A DNA stretch of 40,497 bases from JAOAJC01 sp964481185 (GTDB taxonomy: Archaea > Nanobdellota > Nanobdellia > Pacearchaeales > GW2011-AR1): NCBI GenBank assembly GCA_964481185.1, contig CAYZSY010000005.1:1-40497 (forward strand), written 5' to 3'. The position numbers were made by a program, and so were the translations under genes. The first letter of the stretch is position 1, and each line of letters starts with the position of its first letter. Positions 39,317-40,497 of this stretch are shown here, one piece after another. The notes below the pieces were generated by a model, which saw nothing but the letters and a program-made list of their open reading frames with translations, had not been told where the DNA came from and did no database searches.

Positions 39317-40366
39317 CTAACAAAACACTCCGCGCATTTTATTCACAACATCCATCTCATCATATTTTATCAGCTTCTCCAACCCAGTTTTAATTCCGCT
39401 TATCTGCGTTATCCCATTCCCCTTGACAACAAGAGCATTCAGACCAAGAAACAGGCCGCCAGCATATTTGTTTGGATCAAGGTCTCTTGCTGCCTCTTCC
39501 AAGTCCTTCTTCGTAGTTTCCCTTGCAATTAGCTGTCTTGCGAGATTCTGTTTTTTAATATTATGTTTAATCTGATCCACAAAAAGATGTATCGCCGCCT
39601 TAACTAACTTAATAAATAAATTTCCAGCGCGTGCATCAGTAACCACCATATCAACTTCCCTAAAATAATCCTTCCTCCCATCCTCAAAATCATAAAAACA
39701 TGTCCATGGTTCAATATTTCCAACAAAACTAATTCTTTTGTCTTTACTAAGAGAGTCATAACAACTTCTCATTAACTTGCCCCCTACAGAGCCCTCTTCT
39801 CCTATATTAAGAAGCCCGACTTTCGGATAACTTCTGCCGCTAATTCTTGCAAATCCATTTCCGGCACGAGCATAAAAGAGCGCTTGCTCTGCATCATCCA
39901 TACTAGCATTTGCTCCAGTATCAAGAAAATACCAAGTTCTTGCGTGCTTTACCTCTACCTGCTTTGGCAACTCAGCAGTTAAAGGAGGAATCCTACAAGA
40001 CTTAAAATTAAAATTTCTTCTGCACTCATCAATCAAGCCAATATCATGAGTAATCCTCGGCGTAACAATCCTAGTCTTCTCACAAGTGTAAAACCCGCAA
40101 ATCTTCCCTCCCGAAACCATTTTAGCAAGAGTTTTAACTGCTCCTTCATCATCATTACAATCGTATTCCATTCGGACATTTTCAGGCAAACTATCTCTGC
40201 TAAAATCCCTTTCAAACTCAATTTTATTTCCTATAGATACAAATTCTCTCTCAGGATGATTTTGCGCAACCTCTTGAAGAGCATTAACAACTCTAAATGT
40301 TGCAGACATTCCACTTACAATATCTCCCCCATGTATATCAACTCCAATCGGCTTATAATTTGTCAT
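39317..40366 (-). CDS. PlsX-like phosphate acyltransferase family protein
   Basis: A 349-residue protein from the ATG at 40366, which has GGAGAT about 10 nt upstream; the longer frame to 40492 runs into a tRNA. The PlsX fold is visible in order: KPIGVDIHGGD, VGLLNIGEEGSVGGKL, ISFVGNIEPW, REVDMVVTDARAGNLFIKL and AGGLFLGLNALVVKGNG. In bacteria PlsX makes acyl-phosphate from acyl-ACP for glycerolipid synthesis; archaea normally lack this pathway. No acyl-carrier protein, plsY or plsC is present here. The archaeal homologue may have another acyl or phosphate substrate. Confidence 0.8.
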   Translation of the reverse strand: MTNYKPIGVDIHGGDIVSGMSATFRVVNALQEVAQNHPEREFVSIGNKIEFERDFSRDSLPENVRMEYDCNDDEGAVKTLAKMVSGGKICGFYTCEKTRIVTPRITHDIGLIDECRRNFNFKSCRIPPLTAELPKQVEVKHARTWYFLDTGANASMDDAEQALFYARAGNGFARISGRSYPKVGLLNIGEEGSVGGKLMRSCYDSLSKDKRISFVGNIEPWTCFYDFEDGRKDYFREVDMVVTDARAGNLFIKLVKAAIHLFVDQIKHNIKKQNLARQLIARETTKKDLEEAARDLDPNKYAGGLFLGLNALVVKGNGITQISGIKTGLEKLIKYDEMDVVNKMRGVFC

Positions 40367-40456
40367 TTTCAATCTCCAGAGACTACGGCTCAAGAAGAGC
40401 CAAACAAAATCCGAATTATGAATATATAAATTTAATGTCAATAAAAAGACATAAAA

Positions 40457-40497
40457 TGGTCCTGCGCGGAATCGAACCGCGATATTCTCCACGTGAA
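40457..40497 (-). tRNA. tRNA-Val (anticodon CAC, probable), 5' half outside window
   Basis: The 3' part of a tRNA on the minus strand: loop TTCACGT (CAC), stem GGAGA, T-arm CGCGG-TTCGATT-CCGCG, acceptor 3' strand CAGGACC, discriminator A. The loop parallels that of tRNA-Val(GAC), supporting Val. The other half is beyond the window edge, so the anticodon stem cannot be checked. Confidence 0.8.

Overview
The window is AT-rich archaeal DNA, most likely from a small-genome DPANN archaeon (Woesearchaeota/Pacearchaeota-like). Direct signs are TFB, TFE, RpoL, MBF1-like, RadB, Alba, an Sm-like protein, aIF1A, eS8, eS17, the splicing endonuclease EndA, a tRNA with a bulge-helix-bulge intron, tRNAs without an encoded CCA, and TATA boxes 20-40 nt upstream of many start codons, which implies leaderless or short-leader mRNAs. 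The DPANN placement is inferred from gene style: LPELP-type coiled-coil pairs, KGQVAIF-type pilin-like secreted proteins, a giant Cys-rich surface protein and bacterial-type AlaRS and LeuRS. It is not based on a marker tree.

Layout. 1-7522 (minus): a membrane-anchored protein, radB, an MBF1-like gene with rpoL, a thioredoxin-like membrane protein with a GT2 glycosyltransferase, scpB, a SpoIIM-family protein, a rhomboid protease and tfe. 7622-13657 (plus): two coiled-coil proteins, an MntA/HepT-type toxin-antitoxin pair, a short bacterial-type AlaRS, a VapBC pair, a small Zn-ribbon protein and an Fe-S PD-(D/E)XK nuclease. 13660-17564 (minus): bacterial-type LeuRS, a second VapBC, aIF1A and a small ORF. 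17708-20773 (plus): a membrane protein crossed by an assembly gap, an HTH-like protein, a ParA/MinD ATPase and a HIT hydrolase, with tRNA-Ala(CGC) and tRNA-Ala(GGC) diverging between them. 20807-25585 (mostly minus): tRNA-Met, alba and eS17, an HTH protein, endA, glyS, a DUF5679-like Zn ribbon, tRNA-Cys, intron-containing tRNA-Arg, and an AbrB/LAGLIDADG remnant. 25690-29223: RNase Z, a tyrosine-phosphatase-like protein, an Sm-like protein, eS8, TFB and tRNA-Leu(TAG). 29224-31424: two ~1.1 kb cassettes behind tRNA-Leu, each holding a nucleotidyltransferase/HEPN pair and each ended by a copy of the tRNA-Leu 3' end. 31432-38946 (minus): a surface-protein operon. 39176-40497 (minus): tRNA-Val(GAC), a PlsX-like protein and a partial tRNA-Val. 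No stretch above about 300 bases is empty; shorter gaps hold promoters, operators and hairpins.

The most interesting region is 29140-31424. A perfect 40-bp duplication of the tRNA-Leu 3' half, plus a shorter third copy, brackets two similar-sized units. Each carries an oppositely oriented nucleotidyltransferase/HEPN module with its own palindromic promoter element, and neither has an integrase. With the pair at 8653-9458 this makes three nucleotidyltransferase/HEPN modules in 40 kb. The main caution is at 28551-28681. The TFB gene there is interrupted by what reads as the N-terminus of a bacterial F-type ATP synthase alpha subunit running into a run of Ns. Removing it restores TFB across a 10-bp overlap, so it is almost certainly an assembly chimera.
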